NCBI GenBank assembly: GCA_050084515.1
Contig: CM114272.1
Span: 58,900,001 to 58,964,000, forward strand
Length of the DNA stretch: 64,000 nucleotides
Direction: 5' to 3'
DNA from: Blasia pusilla
Lineage: Eukaryota; Marchantiophyta; Marchantiopsida; Blasiales
Below, one piece after another: positions 22,480-33,765 of the stretch (position 1 is its first letter; each line of letters opens with the position of its first letter). The translations under genes were made by a program, and so were the position numbers. The notes below the pieces were generated by a model. It searched no databases. It had not been told where the DNA came from and saw only the letters and a program-made list of their open reading frames with translations.

Positions 22480-23792
22480 CCTTCATCGTGGGTGTCATCT
22501 GTTGCAAGTAGACATAGTCTTCCTAATGAAACCTCCAGATAGTAGGTTGATAACCACCCCCCGTATAATCGCATACCTCAATGTATCCCGATGCTGCTCA
22601 ATTTCCAAGTTCTCAAACGCCATGGGCATCACTCTTAGACATAATTCAGCCCTCTGAGAATATGCTCGCATCTATACATCAGGGTCATAGGTCATCCTCA
22701 CCAACACCTTGACGAATGGCCATAGGTAAATCTGGCTCTTGACCATACAAAAGCAAGTACGTTGAGAAAGACGCTAAGGATGCCTGCCTGCTCAATCTCT
22801 ATCCCATCGCCAACCACGGCAACTGGAGGTCCCAATCTCTTAGGTGACCTCTCTGCAAGCCATACTTCCATAGTCCTATCTTCACTGTCTCCACAACCCG
22901 CTCCGCTAGTCCATCCGCCTCAGGATGATCTCGCAAAGAAGTGCGGTGGTCGATCAATGCCTGATGACACAAGGCTTGAAACTCCCGGCAGAACTCTGTA
23001 CCGTGGTCTGTCAACACCTCAGTTGGTGTGTCGTAATGACTCAACACTCGATCTAGGAAGGCATACGCTACTCCCTCACTCGCTTTGTCAAGCAATGCAA
23101 CCAACTCTATCCACTTTGAGAAGTGCTCAACCATCACCAACACATAACGACTATGGCGCTCAGTCAAAGGCAAAGGTCCTCCAAAATCCAAACTCCATCT
23201 ATAACCTAAACCCATGATTGGAAGTGGATGCAACTGTGGAGTCGGAGCATTCAACCATGCTCAGAATTGATCACACACCATACATCTGGTAACAAACTAT
23301 TGAACGTCGGTCTTTATGCCTCGCCACCAATACTGAATCTGGAGCAAGTTGTACGTCCACTTCACTCTAAAATGACCCAACTCCTCGTGGGCATGATGCA
23401 CCAAACGTGCTCTCTGCAAAGGACGAGGCACTACACGCACTCTACCATCCTCCCACACTCGCAACACATGTGTCCACTCCTACCGGAACCGTCTCGCTCG
23501 CTGTAGGATCCGATCCCACTCTCTGGCACCCATTGTGCTTGCAACACTGCCAGTACGCAGGTATTCCAAGACCATTCCATCATCGTGAATGTCTCGGCCA
23601 CATGTCGTCTCCTCACTGGCCTCTAGATATAAGGACTCTCCATCAGACCTCACCATCGAAGTCTCAGCAATCTAGCTCTCCATAGCCAACAAGCCCAAAT
23701 AGGCTCACGCATACCATCCTCGAAAACTCCTCATCACTCTCACCATGCCAAAAGCTCTAGTCGCATCTCACTGACTCAGGAATGGGTTCACG
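22480..23792 (-). pseudogene. E3 integrase
   Basis: Read downward from 23792: a RNase H-integrase linker remnant (REWDRILQRARRF region), an HHCC region with HAHEELGHF and CMVCDQF, then an open stretch at 23254-22799. In that stretch the DDE triad is visible as WSLDFGGPL, TDHGTEF and HPEADGLAER, the best-preserved catalytic core of the family in this window. The C-terminal domain (22798-22480) is frameshifted. Tandem stops make the whole gene inactive. Confidence 0.85.
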
Positions 23793-24432
23793 TGTTGTGC
23801 GCCTACTCTCCTTGAACGTTAATCTTGTTGTTGCGGAAGCGTGCGTTTAGTAGGTCACGCTCTCAACATTGATCTGCATCCAAACACACACTCTGGTTAG
23901 TCGGGTCTTGGATCAATCAGAGGTCTTACTTTCTGAGTTCTTGTCTCGGTCTCTCATCAAGCTCAACCTTCCTAGTTTCGTGGTTTACAACACCGGCAAG
24001 TCTCGAAAGACTTGGGACAGACTTTCACGTCGGTTCAGGAACCTCAAACGGCGTTTCGCGCTGGGCGGTTCCAATTATCCTATGGACATCCAATAAGTCC
24101 CTAACCGAGACTCGCATAAAGTGAATCTCGGGTCGGAATCCAAGTGTAGCATACAAAGTCCACTCTCTTGGATCAAATTTGGGTTTTGAGTTCCAACGCC
24201 AAACTCCCATTCCATCTTGTGCCTTTGAGACGCCATTTAGTGCTCAAAGTGGGGATTCGTGTTCCAAGACATCTTGGAGAGACTCCTCCCTTACTAGTTC
24301 TTCCGAGGATCTCTGAGGTTCCCTACATTTAGGGAAAGATACCCGGGCCTCTCCAATTGGCCCTCAACCCGATTGCTCTCATAGTCGTTTTTGGCCAAAA
24401 TCTCAATCTGCACTTATGCGTCTGCGGAGATT
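23793..24432. repeat. Truncated second copy of the 999-bp LTR
   Basis: Begins TGTTGTGCGCCTACTCTCC at 23793 and follows the first 640 bases of the solo LTR at 7634-8632 (GCGTACGTT/GCGTGCGTT, CAAACG...CACTC, GACTTGGGACAGACTTTC). It ends at about 24432, where integrase sequence of E4 starts. No target-site duplication is visible because the 3' end is missing. Confidence 0.75.
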
Positions 24433-24857
24433 TTGAGGTATGCGACTATTCGGGGTGGTGGTTATCGACCAACTATCTGGAGGTTTCATCAGGGAGATTA
24501 TGTCTACTTGCAGCAGAGGGCACCAACGACGTTGGATGTGACTACAGGCGCACTATCCTGAGAGTGTGTGACGTTTTGCCATCCGGTGTTCTCTTGCTAG
24601 AGGGACGCGATGGTATGGTATGGAAGGACCATGTGCATAATTGTGCGCCATGTCACCTTCCTAACATTGATGGCACAGTAGATCCAAGCTTAGCAGTAGT
24701 TCTTGCAGGCTTGCGTTGTATGTTGTGTGGTTCTACCCGTGGTGCGGCCACGATGCTAGTCTGTGATGGATGTTCGAGAGGTTGGCATATGGCATGTGTG
24801 ATGCCACCTCTCACTAGGGTTCCTCGGGGACGATGGATGTGTCCCAGATGTATATAG
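24433..24857 (+). pseudogene. E4 integrase C-terminus with an intact PHD finger
   Basis: After the junction, the frame carries the end of the integrase (GGGYRPTIW-type block, then in the next frame RRTILRVCDVLPSGVLLLEG, GMVWKDHVHNCAPCHLPNID). A C-terminal PHD finger at 24717-24851 has all eight ligands: CMLC, CDGC, WH-x2-C and WMCPRC. The spacing is C-x2-C-x11-C-x2-C-x4-H-x2-C-x14-C-x2-C. The stop TAG is one codon after the last Cys, so the finger is the extreme C-terminus of the polyprotein. One frameshift separates the two integrase blocks. The upstream integrase is absent. Confidence 0.85.
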
Positions 24858-25045
24858 AGGAGATACTAGGTAGGTTTTGATTCCGCCTTTTTCTGTGATA
24901 TGGATGACAGGAAGGCGACTAACGATGGGGCGATATGAGCACCCGGCCTTTCTTGCTCTTAATTTCCGAGAGATGTATGTCATGGTAGGTAGGGATAGAT
25001 GGCTATCTGGAGTTAGAGGGACCTAACCACCAGCTAGAGGGGCGA
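24858..25045 (+). other. E4 3' untranslated segment and polypurine tract
   Basis: Conserved non-coding sequence after the PHD stop. It ends in AGAGGGGCGA (25036-25045), the polypurine tract, immediately before the LTR start TGGGAGATATT at 25046. Confidence 0.6.
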
Positions 25046-25573
25046 TGGGAGATATTTTAGTACTTCTTGTCTCGTTGTTTGGATGCTATGAGTTAGCATG
25101 GGATAGTGCGTGTTTGTGTGTGTGTGTGTTTGGTGACAGCGATGTATGTTGTGTAGCGATGTATATGCCCACGACAACTGTCACGTCTTTTAGGATAGAT
25201 GGATGAGATGTAGTAGAGCGCCTTGGTGAGTAGTGGAGGACATGCTTAGTAGGTCTAAGATGACATGCTGAGGCCCCGAGAAACCTGAGAGAGCAGGTTT
25301 TCCTTTTGTTTCGGCTCATTTGGAGCCATATTGAGGAACTTACTATTTTAGGTTAGTACCATTTTGAGTATATGATTGACTTTCTATTTTTGGTAAGTGG
25401 CCCTTGACCTCCTATATCAGGAGAGAGAGCTTGAGAGCTCATTCTCTCTTTGTTGAACCTCTTGGCATGAGGCTGCGGAGCTATGGTCCCTTGCCTTGTG
25501 AGTGTAACCCAAGCCTCTCATGAGGAGAGTGGGTTTGGTTTGACATGAGAGAGAGTGCACACCTTTGTGAGCA
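25046..25573 (+). repeat. E4 3' LTR, truncated
   Basis: Plus-oriented LTR starting TGGGAGATATTTTAG. It holds the terminal segment to about 25180 and then most of the middle segment. At about 25573 it switches to gag sequence within CACACCTTTGTGAGCACATC. LTR sequence such as 7046-7050 reads on differently, so this is a deletion junction with short microhomology. Confidence 0.75.
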
Positions 25574-26237
25574 CATCGCCACACATTGTGAGTGGTCCTA
25601 CTAGTTGAGAGATGTATTTAGGACCGTCTAGAACATTGAGCGCAACATGGCGGAGGAGAGCGTAGCCACCATGGGTTCTAGGCGAGAGCAGTCACGATTG
25701 GCTGCACCACCTGTGCAGCAACTTGGACTCCGAGATAGGTCGACTATGGCACCACCAGCTCAGGGAGGATACCAGAAGGTCGTGCCATAGAGACCTGCGC
25801 CTTCATATGCGGCTCAGCAGCAGCAGCCGCCTACTATCACTTGTTGGTCATGTGGTAGAGCCCATCATCAGCGCAATTGCACTCGTCAGGATCATGGACG
25901 TGTGCCTCGGCATGGAGGAGGAGATGGTGTTGCACCAGGAGGTTATCAGGGTGACTATTGTTAGAGGTATGATCATACACGTGCTAGGTGTTTCAGTTTA
26001 CATCTTGAGTTACGTCCGGACCGAGGGCCAGAGAGGGTACCAAAGCGAGTAGTCGGTCCAGGTGGGCTAGAGATCGTGCACCAAGTGGTCCCGTTGGGGA
26101 ACGAGGAGCTGGAGTTGCCCGACAGGGTGGTGGAGCTGCCCATGGAGGAGATATAGTACCACCACCAAGACGCGCCGAGGGAGACGCCGGACGTGAGGCT
26201 CGGATGGCTGCTCAGATAGAGCAGTTACAAGAGCATG
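25574..26237 (+). pseudogene. gag fragment fused to the E4 LTR
   Basis: Matches E2 gag at about 11582-11625, then jumps at GGTCCTACTAGTTGAGAGATG to the part matching 12270-12890. A second internal deletion is thus visible. It retains ERNMAEESVATMG, the zinc-knuckle region (CWSCGRAHHQ-type and a degraded second knuckle whose Cys is lost at GDYC) and the Gly/Arg-rich tail. It ends in a gag frame (EQLQEH) where a minus-oriented LTR is joined at 26238. Confidence 0.75.
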
Positions 26238-26890
26238 TAGTACGCATACACATCGCTACACAACATACATCGCTATCACCGAACACACACATAAACACGC
26301 ACGATCCCATGCTAACTCATGGCATCCAAACAACCATACAAGAAGTACTAAAATATCTCCAAGAAAGAAAGATCCAATCTCTCTCTACACCATCTCACAC
26401 CATAGCTCTCAAAGGTGTGCACTCTCTCTCATGTCAAACCAAACCCACACTCCTAATGAAAGGGTTGGATTACACTCACAAGGCAAGGGACCATAGCTCA
26501 AAGTAAGATCCAATCTCTCTATACACCATCTCACACCATAGCTCTCAAAGGTGTGCACACACACTCTCTCTCATGTCAAACCAAACCCACACTCCTAATG
26601 AGAGGCTTGGGTTACACTCACAAGGCAAGGGACCATAGCTCGGCCGCCTTATGCCAAGAGGTTCAGTTCAACAAAGAGAGAATGAGCTCTCAAGCTCTCT
26701 CTCTTGGAGATATACCCCCTTCCCTCTCCCAAGCCCTCTCAACGGTAACCTATGCTCGTAGGTCACCTCCTTGGCTCTTGACCTGCTGTAGCGGGTAAAG
26801 GGCTACTTCCCAAAGTGGAAAGTCAATTATCCCCAACACGAAAACTTACTCGAAATAGTAAATTTCTCTATATGGCTCCAAATGAGCCGA
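26238..26890 (-). repeat. LTR in minus orientation, with an internal 136-bp tandem duplication
   Basis: Terminus TGTAGTACGCATACAC at 26238 matches the LTR end of E1 and E7. The LTR runs to about 26890 and lacks its other end. A segment beginning GATCCAATCTCTCT is duplicated head to tail at 26371-26506 and 26507-26643. The LTR interrupts gag sequence, so it reflects either an insertion or a nested rearrangement. Confidence 0.7.
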
Positions 26891-29040
26891 GTCCATGACA
26901 AGAGATAGAGTAAAGTAAGAGGAATCCTTTATACCGATGGTAATCCGATATCACAATATAAAAAATACGTTTATGTGTGAAATTGGTTTTAAAAATCTAT
27001 TAGTATATTTAGGAGAGAGGGAGGTCCAAAGATCCCAAGAATTTTGGAGAACTCCATCTTAACTAGAGAAAAAGAGATCCCAAAGTTCGAACTTAAAAAA
27101 ATAACACGTCAAAACTTAGATTTAAAAGATTGGAAAAAAAAACTACAAATAAAATCCTCAACTACCCTCCATGGTCCTCCTCTGCTTCGTTACCATGTAA
27201 TAGGCTAAAACGCATCGTCAGCTAGCACGCTGGAGAAAGTGTAGCTGTCACTTAGAGCTGTTTGTTACGACGATAGAAAGCCACCGAAAGTGCAGGCGAG
27301 ATGATGGCTCCACAACGAAATAATTAATAAGCACATACCCTAAACCCTACGCAGTGCGAGCAGAACATAAAGAAGATGGCACGTGCATATGCACTCTTGT
27401 TTTTCGTGCAGCTGATGTACGAACTTGACGTAGGTTTCAGTCTGGCCTGGAAATGAGAAGGATTCGAATGATTGCGGATTGGGATCATCAGGTAAGCCAT
27501 TGTCCGCTCCAAAGCAACATGCAATTTTTTCGGATGCGCAGTTGGTGATGGAAAAGTTTTTCTCCGGTCATTCTCAAGGGATCTGGTTTTCCGTCGTTTT
27601 CTTGGTGTGCTAATTTATCGTACGAGTTTCCAGGTTGAGAATCTTTCTAATGTGTTTATGGATGGAAGAGATAAGCTTGATTTTGTTAAGACTTCACCGG
27701 CGGAAGTGATTCGTTGATTTTTTTTCCGCGGCTCTAAGGGATGACAATTGCATTTGCGCGAGCAAAAGCTCTTGGAGATCCTCGGGCGATTGGATTCCGT
27801 ATGGCCTAACGACGGGTAACTCCCTTTCGTGCTCTTATCACGAGGATATGGAGGAGGAGATTTTATCAGTTAGGGGCGCTCCTCTGAGGCTGTTTTCTGA
27901 CGCTGTTTGGTTCAACTCGGCCACAGGTTGTGTTGTGTTCGATGGCCTTCTTCTCGATGCATTCTGTTGTAGATTTTCCCGCGCGCCAAGTTTACGACTG
28001 CCTGTGCGGTTCGTAATACTGCATTTGTCCGAGTGTGCTTCACGACTGCCTGTGCAATGTTAATTTAATTACAGGTATGCCTTTCGAGCTGACTTCATCT
28101 AGAATGCGTCCAAGTGGCGTATTTGTGGGATATTGGTTGTGGAGATTAATGTTGGCTTGATTCCACATTCTAGCTTTTAGGAATTTTTACGGTTGGAAGG
28201 TCTCGTCATGTGTTGATATTTTGATGTCGCTCTATTTTGACAAAGTCATTTCTCGTGGATATAGTTTCTAGTACAACTGAATCTTTGGTATTTCTTCGTC
28301 ATCGGTGATCGATAGGATCTATGGACAGATCTCCAGATTTTGGAACCCTTGAATTTTCTCTGCAGATATAATTGTTTCATACGAGTTTAGAATTCCCTGA
28401 ATTGGATTTTCTCAACAGATGTGCCTATTTGAGTAGATTTTAGGATCTCTCGAATTGGATTTGCATTGCGCGAACATGCAGGATTCATGCCGGCATTCAG
28501 AAGGAGCTCTTCAGAATTGAAACAATTTCTCTGGGGCATTTTTAATTAGCAAGTGCGGGGATACCATATGCATTTAGTGCACACTCTCAGAGATATTCAG
28601 CGATGAATTCCAGAACAATTTCGGTAGCGAAGGAGCCCTAATTTTGGCACCCTAAACGTTCTCTGCGTGTGCATTGAGATCGGAAAAGGAAGAACACTTG
28701 TCTGCTGCCACTCCACCGCCTTGTGCCTTGAATGCGCACGACTGGGATCAGAGGCACAGCCACAGGTATGTCCGGGTTTGAAAAGCAGACATGTTCAGAA
28801 CTTGCGGAGAAGAGACTGGAATAGGATCTGAAGATATCAATTCCGTCAAGCATGTTTCGAGAAACGTGTAAACACTTCTTTCTTTCCGCCGCTTCGACTT
28901 AAAACACAGTTCCTTCGATCGTCACACACCGAAGACGACTTGAGATGCATGTGAAGGAGTCGCTGCCATCCTCGCTATCCAGGGTTTCTCGGTAGTTGTA
29001 AAGATGAGTTGGAATGTCCACTCCATGGTCCCTAACGCCC
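26891..29040. other. No gene recognised
   Basis: Mixed-composition sequence. A short frame beginning MARAYALLFFVQLMYELD at 27376 and possible splice donors (CAGGTAAG near 27491) hint at, but do not establish, a transcription unit. I cannot support a protein. Confidence 0.35.
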
Positions 29041-29055
29041 CATTATTTGAAAGCC

Positions 29056-29262
29056 CAAAGACACGTGGCGTTGTCATCTCTCAATAATATATATAAAAGG
29101 ATAAAAAAATCATGATATAAATTACAGAGAAAAACAATTTTTGCTGAAATAAGTTTCATGGTGAGAATCGGTTAATAAGAGAGATCTCTAACCAATTTCT
29201 CACAAGCTCAAACATAACTAGCTACTTGAGTTCCTCCTAGATTTACCTCATAATTCCTAGAG
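29056..29262 (+). promoter_or_regulatory. Copia 5' LTR remnant with G-box and TATA box
   Basis: ACACGTGGCG at 29061-29070 contains a G-box core (CACGTG). TATATATAAAAGG follows at about 29088-29100, and the primer-binding-like site at 29263 lies about 165 bases further on. This order suits U3-R-U5 of a Ty1/copia LTR. The upstream LTR boundary could not be fixed. Confidence 0.45.
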
Positions 29263-29274
29263 TGGTATTGAGAT
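29263..29274 (+). promoter_or_regulatory. Degenerate copia primer-binding site
   Basis: TGGTATTGAGAT resembles the initiator-Met tRNA-complementary site of plant copia elements (TGGTATCAGAGC) at 9 of 12 positions and lies just upstream of gag. Confidence 0.5.
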
Positions 29275-29469
29275 ATAGAAAGAGGTTAGAACTTTGTATC
29301 CTTTTCTAGGGACAAATATAGGGAGTTGAGAGAGTTGTGTACCCTTTCTCAAGGATAGACAAGAAGTTAAGAGAGGAGGAATGAGAGGTAGAGAGAGCTA
29401 GCATCAAAAGTCGATTAGACGCAGGAAGAGCAAACCAGCAAGATCAAAGTGAGCACGTATCAAGATCAA

Positions 29470-30500
29470 AGATGATGAGCCTTACCGACAACATATTGAG
29501 TGAGAGCCATAAATCCGATGAGAGCACCTATAGCACTTGGTGATGTAGGATGAAGGAAATTCTTATGGCATATGATCTTTATGATATAGTGGATGGCATC
29601 CAAGAGAAGACCTCCAACATGGATGCTTGAGTCACGAAAGACTTCAATAAGAGAGATTGAAAGGCTCTTGGAATCTGGATGATATCAACGAGAGATTCTC
29701 AGATCCCTCACTTGAAACATGCAAAGACCTCCAAGGAAGCTTGGAAAACACTTGAAGTGGCTCATGCTAGTACGAGCATGATTAGAAAACTAGCATTACA
29801 GAGGCAAATTTACTCAATGATGATGACCTCAACCTTGACTACCTATTTTCCACTTCAGTGCTATGAAGGAGTTAAGAGACCATTTGGTAGAAGTTAACGT
29901 CTCAATTGACTATGAAACCATGATAACCATCATGATGAATAGTGTGGCTTATGACTCTTACGGGGACTTTCTACAATTTCTAGTTATGAGGGAAAAGATG
30001 TTTACTTTTACTCAATTTTTTACCCTACTACTTGACAAAGAGAGGAAATGCAATGACCATGCTGCCCAAGAAGAACAGGAGTCGGACCTAGTGCTTTGTT
30101 TAGCCAAAAGAAGGAACATTCCCGTGCCAATATGAAGAAAGGAGATCTCAAGAGCACAACACATCTAGACCAAAGGCCCGAACCTGTGTACAAGATGAAG
30201 AAGTTCAATGGTAAGACTCATAGAAACAACAATATGGAAGATATGTCATAATATGAAAGAGTGCACAATATGTAGTAAGATAGGTCATAATGTAAAAGAG
30301 TGCACAATATGTGGTAAAATAGGTCATGATTCAAATAAATGCTCATATAGGGATGGTTGCAATAAACAATCGATGAGACCACAAGAGAAGCAAAGAAGTT
30401 TCCTCGCCAAAAATGCCAAAACCACTAGAGCATTCACTCAAGAAAGTGAGGATAATGCTTGTGCACTTATCTATGCATTGGTTACCACAAACCATTGGTA
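29470..30500 (+). pseudogene. Ty1/copia gag with tandem zinc knuckles
   Basis: From about 29475 the reading shows a YSTW-type start, ILMAYDLYDIVDGIQ, DSQIPHLKHAKTSKEAWKTL and ALQRQIYSMMM, the copia gag (UBN2/Retrotran_gag) pattern. It is broken by stops near 29543, 29627 and 29659 and a frameshift near 29860, continuing as MKELRDHLVEVN. At 30208-30342 are overlapping CCHC knuckles CTICSKIGHNVKEC (30262-30303) and CTICGKIGHDSNKC (30301-30342). They share one Cys codon and repeat with a 39-bp period; a third degenerate unit lies just upstream. Confidence 0.8.
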
Positions 30501-30830
30501 AGTGGAAAAGAGGTTTATTGATAGTGACGCCAACAACCACATGATCAAGCATGAGGATTAGTTTACATCTTACAAACCTTTGAAAGATGGACCTAGAGTA
30601 TCAATGGGAGATGGTTCAATCCATTCTACTATCGGGGAAGCATATGTGCAAGTAACATTGCTTTCGGGTGAAAATTATATGATCAAGGATGTATTGCATA
30701 TCCCAACTTTAACATACATTATCAACCTCATCTCCATTGTCCAGATCACCAAAATAGAGAAGATGAAGGTTTTCTTTGATTCCACAGTATGTAAATTCCT
30801 ACAAGAGGCCAAAAACTTTGTTGTTACATT
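30501..30830 (+). pseudogene. Ty1/copia protease region
   Basis: FIDSDANNHMIKHED occupies the place of the copia protease site D-[ST]-G-A-xx-HM; Gly is Asp. Downstream MGDGSIHSTIGEAYVQ, then IKDVLHIPTLTYIINLIS match the family's protease core (the 'L-xx-VLHVP-x-L-xx-NL-S' block). An in-frame stop follows HED. Confidence 0.8.
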
Positions 30831-31097
30831 ATGAGTAAGATATGGACAACTATATCAACTTCTTAGCAAGCCAAGCCCTCAACTATTTGCAAAATGATCT
30901 TCAAGCCAAATGCAAGTTGGCATGAACGACTCGGACACTTTAACACCAAGAGCCTCAAATTGTTAAGCAAGGACAATATGGTTCCAAGACTACTTGTATT
31001 GAGTGGAGAACTATCCACTTGTGAAACATGCTTACGGGATAAGCAATCTAGGAAAAAATTTGACAAAGAGACTTTGACAAGGATGCATCGCCTTTAG
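30831..31097 (+). pseudogene. Ty1/copia GAG-pre-integrase zinc domain, element truncated
   Basis: SWHERLGHFNTKSLKLLSKD, then CETCLRDKQSRKKF, is the H-x3/4-H...C-x2-C zinc region that precedes the copia integrase core. Homology ends at about 31097, so integrase, RT and RNase H are absent. Confidence 0.8.
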
Positions 31098-33639
31098 AGC
31101 CCACAATTTATATTGATCCACCACCAATAGTTGGTGAAGGAGGGTAGGTAACAGATGACATGGAAGCCTTTCCCTCCTTTTCACATTGTTACTTTCGATA
31201 CCAACTCCACGAAGTTTAAGTCGACGACAAAAACTTCCTTCCAACTTATGGGAGGATTATAATTTCCAAATGGTTCTCTTTCCAAGTCATGCACCACATC
31301 ACCAAGCTCCTATTGAGCCCAGATCATTCCGAGAGGCGTGCACAAATCCAAATGGGCAACATGCAGGTGAGATGCATCTCACCTTTTAGGAGCCTAAAGG
31401 AGAGTGCACTCCTGTGTTTGTGAAGAGTGTGCATTGGGTGCTCGGTGAACGAGATACACTTCTATCGACTGCAACCTTGTGCAAAAGGAGTTACGAATTC
31501 AACTTGGATGGAGACGGGGTAGATGGTTTCTCCCGTTGAGAAATCTACTTGCTCATAGGAAGCTTGAAAGAAAACCTTAGATCATGAGTTGGGAAATTGA
31601 GAAGACCACAATCATGACAAAAACTTCTAGGTCCATGGCTTTGTGAGTGGCAAGAAACATTGGCACGTGCCTCTACATCAACAATTAATGAAGGGGTTTG
31701 TTGAATATCTTGCACCTTAATTCCTTGCATGTATGAAATAAGGCACACATGCTTTTCCAAACATGCACAAGTCTGTCCGGGTAGACTCTACAATAAACAA
31801 AGGGATGCATAGGGATCAGTAAGGAGCGCGACGAGTTTGAGTTTGCCGATTGCAAACTCATCTGCTCAAATTGAGAAAATCTGGTTGCAGTCCGGAGTTT
31901 TTCCTCGCGCCTATTCATCCTCTGCTTAGTGTGAAATGACAGGTTAGAAATGAGGTGCACTTCAAAAAGTAGCTTAAACAAAGCCAAGCACCTCTTGTCA
32001 GATTCGAGTCCCGGACTTGCTCATTGACTCATTGTGCACTGCAATGAGTCTCATGCCTGTAACAATAAAGATGTATTCTGTTTCCAAGTGCAATATTTCA
32101 CTTGGAAACTTGTCATTTCACTTGGTTCGTGAAATGTATTTCACGAACGAGAGCTGCACGGAATGAATTGCCGTGCTTGGAGAGAAAAAGCTTAGAAGGT
32201 TGGGAAAACATTAAGAGTGCGCTGAACAAATCTTGAAATGTCGTTAAATTCTACTTCATGAAAAGCAGAATTGTGCGTGGAAAACTAAGTTAATCAGGAA
32301 ATTCTGATATCTCCATGTGCAGCAAAAAATTCTGTGTTTAGACGCTTGGAATGCTGTCTTGAAGGAGCTGACAAGTTGGGCCGTGGAAGGGATCACATAA
32401 GCACTAGATTTCCGCCGGACTAGAAACGAATTCTCGGTTTCAAATGTGTGGTATAAGTCGTACAGATAGCTTCGCCTGAAAGTTTCTCAACCTCGTCGCG
32501 GGGAACGTTTTGGCCTGAAATGATTTGGCGATGAGCATTGAGTGGGAATGAAAGAATTGCACAGCGCAAAAATCCAAATGAGGTCGGTTTAGACTCGAAG
32601 ATTTGCGGCGACGGAAATAAATCTTCATTGCTCTTTATCGTTGAGCTCACTTTTCTCTTTCTGCAGAGAGCATTCGTGATGAAGCTGGGGAATTCTGCTG
32701 AGGTCGTTGAGCTCGTGCACGTCACAGAATCTATTCAAGTTGTATATTCCACAGCATCCCGCGCATGTCTCTTACAAATCAAGTTCCATCATCTTTGTAG
32801 AGGATTTAATCTTTGACCTGAAATTGCGTTCTCAGTCCTAAAGTTGCGTTCTCTGTCACTAGGAAGTGATTGACGTGCTCTCAAGCCAGTACGGATACAA
32901 CGGCGCTTCTACCATTTAAAGACATCTGAAGCCGTTCAGTCTTGGCGATGTAATTAATGCTCGCAATTCAGGTGTACTGTGTTGCGCTCCTCGTTCACCA
33001 CTCTCTGCCACAAATCAGCCTAGCCAAACAATTGAACTAACTCAGTACCATATCGATGCGCTCTACTGTATCAGACAGACATAGGATGAGGTGATTTGCT
33101 CGGACTTTGGGAAGAATTCAGATCCAAAGCCATGAGATCTGGTGAACCAGTGACATGGAATGGCGCGATTCAATCCCGATCCTGACCCGTGGTGCAGAGT
33201 GTTGAAGTTGCTTACATTAAATAAAATTGATTTTAATGTTGCGAATCGTAACTGATTGATGATGGAGAGGGTTCTACTTTAATTAAAACCATAACCTCCA
33301 TCTTTTCATGCTTCGATTCGGAAGTGATTCGCTTGTGCGGACTCGATCGTACAAGGATTGTAGCAAGCGTCCTCATGCCAGATACAGATGCACTCCGACT
33401 GGGACAGCACTCTAGAGATATGGTGATTCAAAGAGTGATCAGTGCAATTGAAATCTCGGCACTCCAACGGTTCCTCGACTCCTTCCAACTTGTCGTGGAT
33501 ATTGATGTACGTTGGGATCAGATCTCAACCAAATTGCTGAAGAACTAGATCTGAGAGATGGACAGATGTCTCAACCATCTAGAAATCAATTCGACCAATC
33601 ATTGCACACCAGTGTGGAAGGCAACGAGTTTCAATACGT
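31098..33639. other. No gene recognised
   Basis: No element protein or host gene can be supported. A short palindrome with 11-base arms (GTTCGTGAAAT / ATTTCACGAAC, 2-base spacer) lies near 32125-32150, within a run of related TTTCACTTGG words. Confidence 0.4.
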
Positions 33640-33765
33640 CGCTGTTCTTTCGATGATGCATCAATTTCATCTTTGCATTGAAGGGGGCGTATGTAGATAA
33701 GCCGCTGTTCTTTCGATGATCGATCAATTTCATCTTTGCGTTGAAGGGGGCGTCTGTAGATCTCG
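33640..33765. repeat. 63-bp tandem duplication
   Basis: CGCTGTTCTTTCGATGAT starts at 33640 and again at 33703; the 63-base units differ at a few positions. The length is a multiple of three and the minus strand stays open across both units (RRPLQRKDEID / IRPLQCKDEID). It could lie in an unrecognised coding exon on the minus strand (33579-33821), but there is no other support. Confidence 0.8.

Larger units (their letters stand above)
21841..23792 (-). mobile_element. E3: 3' part of a DNMT/PHD-family Ty3/gypsy element
   Basis: In minus-strand order: integrase zinc region and core (23790 to about 22480), PHD finger (22299-22165), 3' untranslated segment, polypurine tract (21977-21990), and one LTR terminal segment (21976-21841). 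The LTR breaks off at the CT microsatellite. The upstream pol is cut at 23793, where a truncated LTR of another family begins. Confidence 0.85.

Noticed and set aside
24357-24857. A single 166-residue protein starting in the LTR
   Set aside because: The first 25 codons are LTR sequence fused to integrase at about 24432, so it is a junction artefact.
31995-32010. tRNA B-box-like TTCGAGTCC
   Set aside because: No A box, cloverleaf pairing or terminator at the right distance could be found by eye.
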